NCBI RefSeq assembly: GCF_011927835.1 | Contig: NZ_JAATJH010000007.1 | Span: forward strand, 62,001 to 126,000 | Length of the DNA: 64,000 nucleotides | From: Neolewinella antarctica | GTDB taxonomy: Bacteria; Bacteroidota; Bacteroidia; Chitinophagales; Saprospiraceae | Direction of reading: 5' to 3' | Shown: in pieces, positions 18,250 to 26,969 of the stretch | Layout: every line of letters starts with the position of its first letter | Position numbering within the stretch: position 1 is the stretch's first letter | Program-made: the position numbers and the translations under genes | Notes under the pieces: generated by a model | Database searches by the model: none | What the model was told of the DNA's origin: nothing | What the model saw: only the letters and a program-made list of their open reading frames with translations

Positions 18250-18257
18250 TACCTTTG
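18250..18257 (+). promoter_or_regulatory. Candidate -7 box upstream of the PorW/SprE gene
   Basis: TACCTTTG fits the TAnnTTTG -7 consensus of Bacteroidota, 85 bases before the start at 18342. No convincing -33 TTTG was found. The GC-rich element at 18274-18296 would lie in the resulting 5' UTR. Confidence 0.45.
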
Positions 18258-18273
18258 CGCTTCTTCCCAGTAT

Positions 18274-18296
18274 CCTTGCACCCGCGCCCGCGCAAG
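18274..18296 (-). repeat. Dispersed element, short form, in the 5' UTR of the PorW/SprE gene
   Basis: CCTTGCACCCGCGCCCGCGC is the reverse form of the core. It lies 46 bases before the start codon. Its flank CCTTGCACCCGCG is the same as at 33535. Confidence 0.75.
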
Positions 18297-18341
18297 AAAA
18301 TCCTTGCCGGAAGAAATAACACCGACACCAGCTACCCCGAA

Positions 18342-21300
18342 ATGGTCAAACAGCTTACCCGTATTTTCCTCCTCCTGGCCCTCGCCTCCTTCGCCCTCAC
18401 CAGCTGCGCCTCCAGCAAGAAGCGGGAAGACCAGAGCGCCCTGGCCAAGCTGTGGCACAACATGAACTCCCACTACAACGGCTACTTCAACGCCCGGGAA
18501 CTCATGGACGAATCCCTACTCGTCCTCGATGAGCAGCACGTCGATAATTATACCCAGCGGCTCAAGATGTTCCCGTTTCTGGAAGTCACGAACCCCGCCG
18601 TGGTGGGCGACAACCTGGACGTGGCGATCGAAAAAGTCGCCATCGTCGTCAAAAAACACCCCTACAGCAACTGGGTAGACGATAGTTACCTGCTCGTCGG
18701 GCAGGCCCAGCTGATCAAGCAGGATTACGAAAGCGCCGAGAAAACACTTCGCTTTCTGACCACCGAATTCCGCCCCCGCCCGAAACGCAAAAAGACGAAA
18801 AAAAGCAAGGGGAAGGGTAAAAACCAGGAAACTGACGAGTCGGAGGAAGAAGAATTCGTCAGTCGCCGAGAGGTGGTGAAAGACGACCCCGCCGCCGCGC
18901 GCAAAGACCGGATTAGAGCACGCGAAGAAGCCCAAAAGGAACGCAAAAAACTCCAAAAAGAGCGCGAAAAGGAAAACCGCGCCGCGCAAAAGGAGCGCGA
19001 AAAAGAACGCAAAGCCCGCATCAAGGCCCGTAAAAAAGGAATTAAGCTCGCGCCCATTAAGCGCGACACGGTAAGTAAGGGCCTGGAAAACGAGCCCGAG
19101 GAAGTCCCCGAAGAAGAACTCGGGCCCGTCGGTATGATCTCCATCTTCGGTGGTGCCAACCGCAACGCGGAGCAGGGTGGTGCTTTCGGTAAAAAATCCG
19201 GTAGCTACGCCCTCAAACACCGCCCCGCTTACCAGGAGGGCCGTCTGTGGCTCGCCTGGGTGTACATCAAGCGCGACAACTTCGACCGCGCCCAGGTCAT
19301 CCTCGAAGAACTACGCAACGACCGGGGCACCTTCCCTGACGTCCGCCGTCGTGCCATGGCCGTGCAGGCCTTCAACTACCTCGAGCAAGAACGCCTTGAA
19401 GAAGCCATTTCCTTCCTCGAAGAAGCCGCCAAAGTAGCCGAGACGCGTAACGAAAAAGCCCGTTTCTACTACATCGCCGGTCAGCTCCACCAGGAACTCA
19501 AAAACCCCGGCGGCGCCGAGGCCGCCTTCAACGAAGCCATTGCCGCCCGCCCCGACTACGAACTCGAGCTCGGCGCCCGCCTCAACCTCGCCCAGAACAG
19601 CTTCCTGAGCGGCTCCGGTTCCGCGAGCGACGCGATCTCCCGCCTGGACAGAATGGCCCGCGAAGACAAAAACCTACCCTACGAAAGCCAGATCTACTTC
19701 TCGGCCGCTACCGTAGCCCTCAAGGACGGCAATAAGCAACTCGGTGGGGAATACCTCCGTAAAGCCCTCGACAGCCCCTCCGGCGGCGACAACCAGCGGC
19801 TGGAATCTTACGTGCTCCTCGGCGACCTGGCCTACGACGACTCGGACTACCTCTCCGCAAAATTCGCTTACGATACCACCCTGCAAGTCATGGGCCGCAA
19901 CGACGAGCGCTACCCCGGCGTGAACGGCCGCCGCGACCAACTTTCCGGCATCGCTCAGAACCTGACCGACATTACCCGTAGCGACTCGCTCCTCCGAATC
20001 GGTACCATGCCGGAAGCAGACCGGGCCAAGTGGGCGCAGAACCTGTTCCAGTCCCAACGCGCCGCCCAGGTTGCGGCCAGCACCGGCCCCGCCATCGGTG
20101 GCCCGGCCCTCGGCCGTGCTGGCGCTACCGCCACGTCAAATAGCGAGTTTTTTGCCTACAATACGTCCACTATGCGTCGTGGCGGCCGAGATTTTGAGCG
20201 CCGCTGGGGCGACCGCCCCCTGACGGATAACTGGCGCCTCGGCTCCCGCGGTAATCCGGACATCTTTGACGACACCAACGAAAGTCTTACCGCCGGCAAC
20301 GAGTCGAGCATGGCCACGGAAGACGAGATTAACGCACTGCTGGAAGGCATCCCCGTCACCGAGGCCGATCAGACCTCCACACGGGCTCAATTGGCCCGTA
20401 ATTACTACGACCTCGGCCGCGAATACCGCGAACGGCTCCAGAATAATGAGAAAGCACTGGACGCGCTGGGCATCCTGGAGAAACAATTCCCCGGCTCCGA
20501 TAACGAGGCGGAAGCCTGGTACTACCAGTACCTAATGAACCAAGAACTGGGACGCAAATCCGTTGCTGACGGCTACGCCAAAAAGCTGCGCGATAAGTAC
20601 GCGGACTCTAAATTCGAGCGCCTCGCCAACGACCCGAGTTACGCGGCGGGGTTACTGGCCGCGGACGATGAAGTCGGCAAGGAATACGAAACCGCCCAAC
20701 GTACTTTCGACGCCGGTAATTACCGGAAAGCCAACCAGCTAGCCACCGTGGGGCGGGGAAAACTCGCCGACGACCACCCACTCAACGCCCGCTACGATCT
20801 TCTGTTGGCGATGAGTTCCGGCGGGACGGAGGGCAAGCAAGCTTACGTCGATGGGCTGCAACGGGTGGTGGCCGATTATCCGAATACCCCGGAGAACACC
20901 CGGGCGAAGGAGATTCTGCGTCTCCTGGGTGAGTCCAGCGTCCGGGTGGCGGGGCAGACCGCCGTGCAGGGCTCCCGTGGTTTCAAGGAAAGCTTCGCCG
21001 AGCTGCACTATCTCCTGGTTGTTTTCGACGAGCCCACCGTCAACCTGAATGACGCCAAGATCAGCGTTTCCGAATTCAACAACAAGTACAACAAGCGCGA
21101 CCGCCTGCGCATCACGAACGTGTACATCGGTACCGACGTCAAGTTACCCATCCTTATTCTGCGCCGCTTCAAAAGTGGTGAGGAGGCAATGACGTACGTA
21201 GCCAACGCCCGGGAGAACGAGCAGGAGTTTCTGGACGGCGGTAAGTTCGGGTACGAGCTCATTGCCATTACCCAGAGCAATTACCGGGAGTTACTCAAAC

Positions 21301-21347
21301 AGCGCTCCGCTACGGAATACCTGGAATGGTACCAGGAAAACTACTGA
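18342..21347 (+). CDS. porW: PorW/SprE-like TPR lipoprotein of type IX secretion / gliding
   Basis: From the ATG at 18342 the protein has 1001 residues with a lipoprotein signal MVKQLTRIFLLLALASFALTSC (lipobox LTSC). The N-terminal region (LAKLWHNMNSHYNGYFNARELMDES) and the C-terminal domain (AELHYLLVVFDEP, ISVSEFNNKYNKRDRLRI, NYRELLKQRSATEYLEWYQ) match the SprE/PorW family, outer-membrane-associated lipoproteins needed for type IX secretion and gliding. TPR helices fill about 300-560 and 680-860. A long Lys/Glu/Arg-rich segment at about 145-265 is unusually charged and long compared with PorW proteins I know, and makes this copy larger. The frame extends to 18255, but that would translate a GC-rich repeat. 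It is followed 25 bases later by a glycosyltransferase gene. Confidence 0.8.
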   Translation: MVKQLTRIFLLLALASFALTSCASSKKREDQSALAKLWHNMNSHYNGYFNARELMDESLLVLDEQHVDNYTQRLKMFPFLEVTNPAVVGDNLDVAIEKVAIVVKKHPYSNWVDDSYLLVGQAQLIKQDYESAEKTLRFLTTEFRPRPKRKKTKKSKGKGKNQETDESEEEEFVSRREVVKDDPAAARKDRIRAREEAQKERKKLQKEREKENRAAQKEREKERKARIKARKKGIKLAPIKRDTVSKGLENEPEEVPEEELGPVGMISIFGGANRNAEQGGAFGKKSGSYALKHRPAYQEGRLWLAWVYIKRDNFDRAQVILEELRNDRGTFPDVRRRAMAVQAFNYLEQERLEEAISFLEEAAKVAETRNEKARFYYIAGQLHQELKNPGGAEAAFNEAIAARPDYELELGARLNLAQNSFLSGSGSASDAISRLDRMAREDKNLPYESQIYFSAATVALKDGNKQLGGEYLRKALDSPSGGDNQRLESYVLLGDLAYDDSDYLSAKFAYDTTLQVMGRNDERYPGVNGRRDQLSGIAQNLTDITRSDSLLRIGTMPEADRAKWAQNLFQSQRAAQVAASTGPAIGGPALGRAGATATSNSEFFAYNTSTMRRGGRDFERRWGDRPLTDNWRLGSRGNPDIFDDTNESLTAGNESSMATEDEINALLEGIPVTEADQTSTRAQLARNYYDLGREYRERLQNNEKALDALGILEKQFPGSDNEAEAWYYQYLMNQELGRKSVADGYAKKLRDKYADSKFERLANDPSYAAGLLAADDEVGKEYETAQRTFDAGNYRKANQLATVGRGKLADDHPLNARYDLLLAMSSGGTEGKQAYVDGLQRVVADYPNTPENTRAKEILRLLGESSVRVAGQTAVQGSRGFKESFAELHYLLVVFDEPTVNLNDAKISVSEFNNKYNKRDRLRITNVYIGTDVKLPILILRRFKSGEEAMTYVANARENEQEFLDGGKFGYELIAITQSNYRELLKQRSATEYLEWYQENY

Positions 21348-21372
21348 TCGACCTCCGCCACAACGGTCAACA

Positions 21373-22356
21373 ATGCCCCAAAGAACTCTTCTCTGCATTT
21401 TGGACTGGGGCCTCGGGCACGCCTCCCGCTGCCTGGCGCTGTTGGATCATCCGATTCTGGCGGGCGACGTCGTCTTTGTCGCTTCCAGCGGTACCGCACG
21501 AGCGTTTTTGCAACGGGAGCGCCCTGACCTAAAGGTGTACGAGTTGCCCAGCTACGCCGTTCGGTACCCTACGTCCAACATGCCGCTGAACGTTGCGCTC
21601 CAGCTTCCGAAGTGGGCCCGGGTAGCTTGGCGAGAACGACGCGTGACGGCCAAATTGGTGCAACAACTCTCCATTGATAGGGTGGTGTCGGACAACCGTT
21701 TTGGCTGTTACGCCGCCAGCGTTCCTTCCATTTTTTTGACGCACCAATTGCACCCCATCACCAATTTCGCGCCGGCCAGTTGGCTCTACCGGAGGTATTT
21801 GCGGCAGTTCGACGAATTCTGGGTGCCCGACGGGGCTGATCGATCATTGAGCGGAAAGTTAGCGGACCCCACGGGGTACGCGAACGTCCGGTTTCTGGGG
21901 CCGCTGAGCCGCTTGCGGCCGGTGCGGGAGGTAAAAAAATCGATCGGAATATTGTGTTTGCTCAGTGGTCCCGAGCCGATGCGGGGGCGGTTAGAAAAAC
22001 TGCTCGTAAAATCTTTGGGCGATATCGAGGGGCAGCACTACCTTATCCGTGGCGTGCCGGGCGGTCAGCAAGAAATTAAAACTGATAATCTCACCACCAT
22101 CGACTTTGCGGGCGCTAAAGAAATTGCTAGCCTGGTCGCTAAAGCGGAGCACATCGTCTGCCGTTCCGGCTACAGTACCCTGATGGACCTAGCCGCGCTG
22201 CAAGTGGCTACGAAGGTCATTCTGATTCCCACACCCGGCCAAACGGAGCAAGAATATTTGGCGCGGACGCAGGTGCAATGTTTTGGGGGGCAACGCTTTC
22301 AGCTAGCGCAGAAAAACATCACGGCACGCGCCATCAGGCAAATTTTAGCAATCTAA
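21373..22356 (+). CDS. MurG-like glycosyltransferase
   Basis: The 327-residue protein has a GT-B layout as in COG0707/COG1819: an N-terminal ILDWGLGHASRCLAL glycine motif, VVSDNRFGCYA, FLTHQL, and a C-terminal nucleotide-sugar region with ICRSGYSTLMDLAAL (here HIVCRSGYSTLMDL) and IPTPGQTEQEYLA. These resemble UDP-GlcNAc-transferase-like proteins of unknown acceptor rather than MurG itself, which is longer. The ATG at 21373 lies 25 bases after the PorW stop, so co-transcription is likely. The string GCGCGGACGCAGGTGCAA at 22261-22278 resembles the dispersed element and encodes ARTQVQ in the conserved C-terminal part, so it may be coincidence. Confidence 0.8.
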   Translation: MPQRTLLCILDWGLGHASRCLALLDHPILAGDVVFVASSGTARAFLQRERPDLKVYELPSYAVRYPTSNMPLNVALQLPKWARVAWRERRVTAKLVQQLSIDRVVSDNRFGCYAASVPSIFLTHQLHPITNFAPASWLYRRYLRQFDEFWVPDGADRSLSGKLADPTGYANVRFLGPLSRLRPVREVKKSIGILCLLSGPEPMRGRLEKLLVKSLGDIEGQHYLIRGVPGGQQEIKTDNLTTIDFAGAKEIASLVAKAEHIVCRSGYSTLMDLAALQVATKVILIPTPGQTEQEYLARTQVQCFGGQRFQLAQKNITARAIRQILAI

Positions 22357-22360
22357 GACC

Positions 22361-22440
22361 TCCAGACCAAAGACTTTAGACCAAAGACCAAAGACCCAAG
22401 ACCAAAGACCCAAGACTCCAGACCAAAGACCCCAAACCCT
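22361..22440. repeat. AGACCAAAG word array at a convergent junction
   Basis: At least seven imperfect copies of (A)GACCAAAGAC follow one another between the stops of the glycosyltransferase and the regulator. The 11-mer AGACTTTAGAC at 22371-22381 recurs exactly at 54990-55000. Related words form a hairpin at 29503-29556. Confidence 0.8.
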
Positions 22441-23905
22441 AAAGCTCCCCCAAAGCCGCCCGCACCCGTTTCATCCGCATTCGCTTCTCCACGATCACCG
22501 GCGGTGCCGCCCGCACCTGGCAGTCTTCGATCGGGCAGCGTTCGCAGGTCGTGTTGACGGTGCGGCTGATGATGTTGGGGTCGGTGGCCCAGGCGATGGT
22601 TTCCTTTAGCTCGTCCTTCATTAAAAAGCCCAGGGTGACGCTGACGTTGCGGTCGGGCGTGGGGTAGCCGGTGCGGGCCATGGTGAGGCAGAGGTAGGCG
22701 TCGGGCGTGTCGTGGTACTGGCTGATTTGGGCGTCGACGCGGATGCCCGTTTCCCCGGCGGCGGTCATTTCCACGAGCAGGCCCGTGCTCATCCAGCGGC
22801 GGCAGTAGTGCTCGTGGAGGCCATTTTCGTGGGGGTGGTGGCGGCGTTCGAGGTGCAGTTCTTTGTCGATCGTAAACTGATCGTCGGCGGGGTTGTGGAG
22901 GAACCGGAGGAAAAACAGCTCCTTGATGCCGAAGAACTTGGGCAGCACGTTCGTCAGTCGGTGGTAGAACATCTCGGGCGTGGCGTTGAAGCGGCGCATG
23001 AGGTCGAGAAAGGCGTCGCTACTCCAGGCGGGGCGGGCGAAGAACTCCCGGACGGCCTCGGTGAAGGGCTCCCGGGGGATGTGAAGCGCGTCGCTGAAGT
23101 AAGTAGCTTTACTGTGGTTAAGGACTTCGTCGAAGACCCGGCTGCGGAGAATGCTGCTCGTGTTGGCGCGCTCCTTTAGTTTTAGGTAGTTGAACCCAAT
23201 CTCCTTGCCAAACTGAAACCCCCGCTGCACCGGCGTCAGCGCCCCGTTCAATACGAGCCGCTTCTTTTCCGGCTGGTAGACCGAGCGAAGCATGGCCAAG
23301 TCCGGGTGTAATTCCAAGCCTTCCGTGACGGTGTAGTTGTACTCCTTTTCCAGTAACTCCCGTAAAATTCTCGGGGGCAACGGGCGGATGCTCGGCAGGC
23401 GATGTTTTTTAGTGAACGCGTCCACGGCTTGCTCCAGCTCGGGAAAATAATTCTCGTTCAATTCCAGGTAAGAACGCAACGCGGCGAAGTAAAAACTCTC
23501 TTCCCGCAGCGCGTAGGAACGCGACAATTCCAGCAGCGTACTGATGAACGCGCCAACCTGCACCGGTGCCTGGGCGATGATCTCGGCCACTTTACTCAGT
23601 TCGATGCCGAAAAGCTCCAGCGGTAACTCGTTGAGGAAATTGGACTGCAAAAGCTTCGTGACCGGCGCCAGGTTCCGGCCCAGGTCCTGATTCGTCAACT
23701 CTTCCACCGTGGAGCCGAGTGCGAGCGCCAAATTTCTGACTTTGTCCTGCTTCGGAAACTTTTTCCCCTTCTCGATCTCGTTCAGGTAGCTCAGCGAGAT
23801 CCCCGACGACTTCGACAGGTCGGCAAACGAAAAGCCACCCCGCGTGCGTAGCTGCTTGACCTTGAGGCCGAAGATGATCTTTTCGGTATTTGTTTTTGCC
23901 TTCAT
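22439..23905 (-). CDS. XRE regulator with ImmA/IrrE-type and DUF2083 domains (ScfR/RamB-like)
   Basis: From the ATG at 23905 the protein has 488 residues. Residues about 8-65 form a Cro/CI helix-turn-helix (VKQLRTRGGFSFADLSKSSG, ISLSYLNEIEKGKKFPKQDKV). The middle part corresponds to the ImmA/IrrE-like region, but the HExxH zinc motif is not evident. Residues about 250-260 read GFQFGKEIGFNYL. The C-terminal part is DUF2083-like and ends with TTCERCPIEDCQVRAAPP, a Cys-rich motif typical of short-chain fatty acyl regulators such as RamB. Relatives control glyoxylate or propionate genes in actinobacteria; the targets here are unknown. It lies 49 bases downstream of the beta-barrel gene on the same strand. 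Confidence 0.85.
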   Translation of the reverse strand: MKAKTNTEKIIFGLKVKQLRTRGGFSFADLSKSSGISLSYLNEIEKGKKFPKQDKVRNLALALGSTVEELTNQDLGRNLAPVTKLLQSNFLNELPLELFGIELSKVAEIIAQAPVQVGAFISTLLELSRSYALREESFYFAALRSYLELNENYFPELEQAVDAFTKKHRLPSIRPLPPRILRELLEKEYNYTVTEGLELHPDLAMLRSVYQPEKKRLVLNGALTPVQRGFQFGKEIGFNYLKLKERANTSSILRSRVFDEVLNHSKATYFSDALHIPREPFTEAVREFFARPAWSSDAFLDLMRRFNATPEMFYHRLTNVLPKFFGIKELFFLRFLHNPADDQFTIDKELHLERRHHPHENGLHEHYCRRWMSTGLLVEMTAAGETGIRVDAQISQYHDTPDAYLCLTMARTGYPTPDRNVSVTLGFLMKDELKETIAWATDPNIISRTVNTTCERCPIEDCQVRAAPPVIVEKRMRMKRVRAALGEL

Positions 23906-23954
23906 GCGGGGCGTAAAGTACAGCTTTTTGCGAAAAATCGCTGCGCCATCTGCC

Positions 23955-24626
23955 TCATCGCCACAACGCATAAAGCACGCCGACGCGCGCGCCGTAACCA
24001 ACGCGCCGGCTGATGGCCGCCCTCGTCTCGCCCGTCCGCACCAGGTCATTGAACCCGATCAGGTAGCGACCTTCCGCCTGCACCGTCACCGGGCCGAGGC
24101 GCACGTTCAGGCCCGCACCGATCTGTACCCCGTAGTTGAGCCGGAAGGGGATTTCATAACCGTAGATGACCTCCGGCGTCGTTTCCGGCCGTACGTAGCC
24201 CGCCGGGATGTCTTCCGACTCGCCAACGGGCACGGACAAGTACGGCCCGGCCTGGAGCAGGGGCTGCACCGCCCCCCGACCGACGCTGAACTGGGTGAGC
24301 ATCATCAACTCGACGTATTCGGTACTGCGTGCGTACTGCGTGGCGAAGTTCTCCCCGGTCGCCGGGTCCTCCAGGTCTTCGCGCCAGCCCGCCTCTACGT
24401 AGGAAAGCTCCGCCTGAAAGCCGACCAGACGGTTGTCGAAGTAGCGCAACACCAGCCCGTAATTATTGCCGCGAATGGCCACGTCGCTCACCGCCGGCGT
24501 AAAGTCTACGTTGTGGTCCAGCACGCCGAAGCCAACGCCGACCTCCAGGCGGCGCACGTCGGACGAGTCCCGCTGGGCAGTCAGGGCGGTGGCGGAGAGG
24601 ACGACGAGAAGGAGCGTTTTTAGCAT
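23955..24626 (-). CDS. Outer-membrane beta-barrel protein
   Basis: The 223-residue protein has a signal peptide (MLKTLLLVVLSATALTAQ) and alternating amphipathic strands, for example RRLEVGVGFGVLDHNVDF, YGLVLRYF, FQAELSYVEAGW, YGVQIGAGLNVRLG and VTVQAEGRYLIGF, ending in an aromatic-rich strand (ARVGVLYALWR). This fits a PorT/OmpW-like eight-to-ten-strand barrel common in Bacteroidota. The frame runs upstream to 24809, but the ATG at 24626 gives the signal peptide. It is divergent from the gene at 24739 and lies upstream of the XRE regulator. No specific function is assignable. Confidence 0.85.
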   Translation of the reverse strand: MLKTLLLVVLSATALTAQRDSSDVRRLEVGVGFGVLDHNVDFTPAVSDVAIRGNNYGLVLRYFDNRLVGFQAELSYVEAGWREDLEDPATGENFATQYARSTEYVELMMLTQFSVGRGAVQPLLQAGPYLSVPVGESEDIPAGYVRPETTPEVIYGYEIPFRLNYGVQIGAGLNVRLGPVTVQAEGRYLIGFNDLVRTGETRAAISRRVGYGARVGVLYALWR

Positions 24627-24738
24627 GGCGGGGCGTTCGTGGGCCAAAGGTAAGGCCCGCTTATTCGATCCTCCGGCACGGCAATTTGTGGCGGGCCGCC
24701 GGGGTTTTAACTTTACGTCTTTCCTTAACGCCCCGATC

Positions 24739-25539
24739 ATGCGGTTACTCCTTGTCTTGTTCCTGGCCACCTTCGGCTGCGCCAGCACCCGCTCCGTGGC
24801 GCAGGTCAAACCGGTAGATTTTTTCCTCGACCCGGCCGGGAAAGCCTATTTATTACTTTCCGACAGCCGTTTGATTACCCAGAATCAACTCGGGCAGACG
24901 GTCAACGACTTTTACGATTCCAGCCTGGGCTTCCCCGATAACGTGGACGTAACCAACCCCTTTTCCATCCTCCTCTACTACCAGGATTTTGGCCGCCTCG
25001 TGATTCTCGACCGGACGCTCAGTGAGATCACCCGCATCGATCTTTTTTCCGTGGACAACATCCAGCAACCCGGCGTGCTGGCCCGGGCCAACGATAACCA
25101 GGTGTGGGTTTATGATTCCTGGGACCACCGCCTGAAATTGCTGGATAATCAGGGTAGGGTAGAACGGACCACCAACGACCTGCGGCTCGAGCTTTCGGCC
25201 CCGGAAGACCCCGATGCGATCTTCGTTGACCGCGGCACGGTCGCGCTTTACTTCCGGGAAAAGAGCCGGCTGGCGGTCCTCACTAATTACGGTCGCTTCA
25301 AGTACTGGGTCGATTTGCCCGTCACCGCTAACGTCTCCTGGCTCACGCCCTACCTTACGGGGTACGACGAGGAGACGAGCTGGCGCTGGGTGCCGGGTTT
25401 GCGCACGGTCAAGGAGTGGGCGCCCCGATTATCATCGGGGCAGGTGCCGGGTTTGGGGGAGGGAAAGCGACTGGCCGTGCGGGATGGCTACCACCTTTTG
25501 GAAGCTACCGGGAAAGTTGGCTACCGGGCAGTGGACTAG
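24739..25539 (+). CDS. Envelope protein with beta-propeller-like repeats
   Basis: The 266-residue protein begins MRLLLVLFLATFGCASTRSVAQ, either a lipoprotein signal with Cys14 or a plain signal peptide. The mature part has repeated strand motifs (DPAGKAYLLLSDSRLITQNQ; NDNQVWVYDSWDHRLKLLDNQG; YFREKSRLAVLTNYGRFKYW) suggesting propeller blades. I do not recognise the family. Residues near 230 (APRLSSGQVPG) are encoded by a palindrome-containing string at 25418-25451 that looks like an inserted dispersed element, in a region otherwise predicted to be a loop. Confidence 0.65.
   Translation: MRLLLVLFLATFGCASTRSVAQVKPVDFFLDPAGKAYLLLSDSRLITQNQLGQTVNDFYDSSLGFPDNVDVTNPFSILLYYQDFGRLVILDRTLSEITRIDLFSVDNIQQPGVLARANDNQVWVYDSWDHRLKLLDNQGRVERTTNDLRLELSAPEDPDAIFVDRGTVALYFREKSRLAVLTNYGRFKYWVDLPVTANVSWLTPYLTGYDEETSWRWVPGLRTVKEWAPRLSSGQVPGLGEGKRLAVRDGYHLLEATGKVGYRAVD
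25418..25451 (+). repeat. In-frame palindromic element in the propeller-like gene
   Basis: GGGCG, CCCCGATTATCATCGGGG and CAGGTGCCGGG follow the layout of the long form: a GC-rich left flank, a CCCGA...TCGGG palindrome and a GGTGCCGGG right flank as at 17001-17009. It is 34 bases long and read in frame. Confidence 0.55.
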
Positions 25540-25910
25540 TGTAGTAAAGTCTTCTTCCGTAGTGTTCGTGGCGTAAGCTGACGCTCAGTTCGAGCAAAAA
25601 GTTTGTAGTTAAATAAAAAACAAACAAAAAGTTTGTTTAGTGATCTTGCCCGCCCTACCTTTGGAACAACTGGTACCGCCGCCCACACGAATTGCCAATT
25701 TTTAAGTTAGTGGGCGCGCACGATTGAAAAGGTATTTTACCGGGTGACCTGAGCGGGAGCGATTCTTCCGCCGGTCCGTATAGCGTAGCACTCAAAACAT
25801 ACTACCGTGAAGATTTTAAAAGTATTGTCGGCCCCGGGCCGCACAAGTCTTTCCTGACGGCCGCCGCGTGCGCCGTAGCGGGAAGGCCAGTGCCACCGAG
25901 CCTTCCCTAA
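25540..25910. promoter_or_regulatory. Promoter and leader of the glucosaminidase-like gene
   Basis: TTTG at 25632-25635 and TACCTTTG at 25656-25663 form a good -33/-7 pair with a 20-base spacer. A perfect palindrome AAACAAAC-AAAAA-GTTTGTTT (25618-25638) overlaps the -33 box. A second hairpin, GGGAAGGC/GCCTTCCC (25880-25887 and 25900-25907), ends just before the start codon at 25911 and could mask the ribosome-binding site. The leader would be about 240 bases. No gene is seen here. Confidence 0.6.
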
Positions 25911-26756
25911 ATGGTTGCAAAAATGAAAAATGTATTTTTTACCCTGCCCCGGTTCATCGGGCGGCACTGGCTCCGTGTCCTCATTATTGGTGCCGCGTTG
26001 ATTACGGTCAGTCGCAAGCAAGTCAATTTCAACGTCCGGTTGGGTTCACCGGCGGAGATTAGCCAACCGAGTAGCCAGCCCCCGGGCGGGGAGATTGCCT
26101 CGAACGGTGACTGGGCACTGGCGGCCACACCGGCTCCGGAAGCTGCCGAAGTTCCGCCGTCGTTCCTGTCGGGGTTGTTCGGAGGCGACGAGGCTGAAGT
26201 TGTGGCTGACCAGGGCTTAATGACGGAAGCAAACACCGTCCGGCCACGAAAGAAGGGATTTCTGGAACGCTTCAGCCTTTTTGGCGGCGGGTCGAATAGT
26301 CCTTCGCTCTACAACGACCTGCAACGCACGCAGGAAGCGACCGTCGCCGCGTACGTTCGTCGCTTCAGCAACGTTGCCCGGGCGGAGCAGGCCAAATTTG
26401 GCATCCCAGCCAGCATCACGCTCGCCAATGGCCTCTTGCAAACAAACGCCGGCACCAGCGCCAGCGCCCAAACCCTCCATAATTTCTTTGCCATCCGCTG
26501 CGGTGGTGACTGGCCGGGAGACTGCGACAGAAGCACCGGCCCAAAACTGCGGACCTACGCAACCGCCTGGGATTCTTTTCGCGACCACAGTCGCTACGTC
26601 ACCACTGGCCACTACGCCCCCATGACCCAATTCGGCGCCAACGATTACCGAAAGTGGGCCGCGGGGTTGGAGGAACTGGGCTTTAACGAGACGGACGACC
26701 TGGCGGAACAACTCGTGCAAACCATTGAGCACTACCAACTCTTTCAGTTCGACTGA
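25911..26756 (+). CDS. Glucosaminidase-domain (GH73/FlgJ-like) protein
   Basis: The 281-residue protein has a basic N-terminus, a membrane anchor or signal (IGRHWLRVLIIGAALITV), a linker, and a C-terminal glucosaminidase-fold domain from about 145: YVRRFSNVARAEQAKFGIPASITLANGLLQTNAGTS, then HNFFAIRCGGDWPGDC, YATAWDSFRDHSRYV. In active homologues the segment after the family's ITLAQG reads LES, with the catalytic Glu; here it reads LLQTNAG, with Gln in the place expected for Glu. If the alignment is right the enzyme may be inactive or reduced to a muropeptide-binding role. The start may be 25911 or the ATG at 25923. It should act at the periplasmic peptidoglycan. Confidence 0.82.
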   Translation: MVAKMKNVFFTLPRFIGRHWLRVLIIGAALITVSRKQVNFNVRLGSPAEISQPSSQPPGGEIASNGDWALAATPAPEAAEVPPSFLSGLFGGDEAEVVADQGLMTEANTVRPRKKGFLERFSLFGGGSNSPSLYNDLQRTQEATVAAYVRRFSNVARAEQAKFGIPASITLANGLLQTNAGTSASAQTLHNFFAIRCGGDWPGDCDRSTGPKLRTYATAWDSFRDHSRYVTTGHYAPMTQFGANDYRKWAAGLEELGFNETDDLAEQLVQTIEHYQLFQFD

Positions 26757-26969
26757 CCGCATTTTTCGGTGGCTACCGGGAAGGCGCATAACCGTAAATA
26801 CTGTGTTTCAAAAACCACGTAGCTAATTGATAATTCGGCTGAAACTTGTCGTAACTCCCTCCAAATTCGGGAGCGTCAAGAAACCCGTACCTTCGCCCCC
26901 GCCCAAAACGGGCCAAATCACCAACCGCGTAAGCCAGACAGACCAGGGCTTGCGAACAACCAAGCCAGT

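Noticed and set aside
22259-22278. Element-like string GCGCGGACGCAGGTGCAA in the glycosyltransferase gene
   Set aside because: It encodes residues in the conserved C-terminal region with no sign of a length change, so coincidence is likely; mentioned only in the gene entry.
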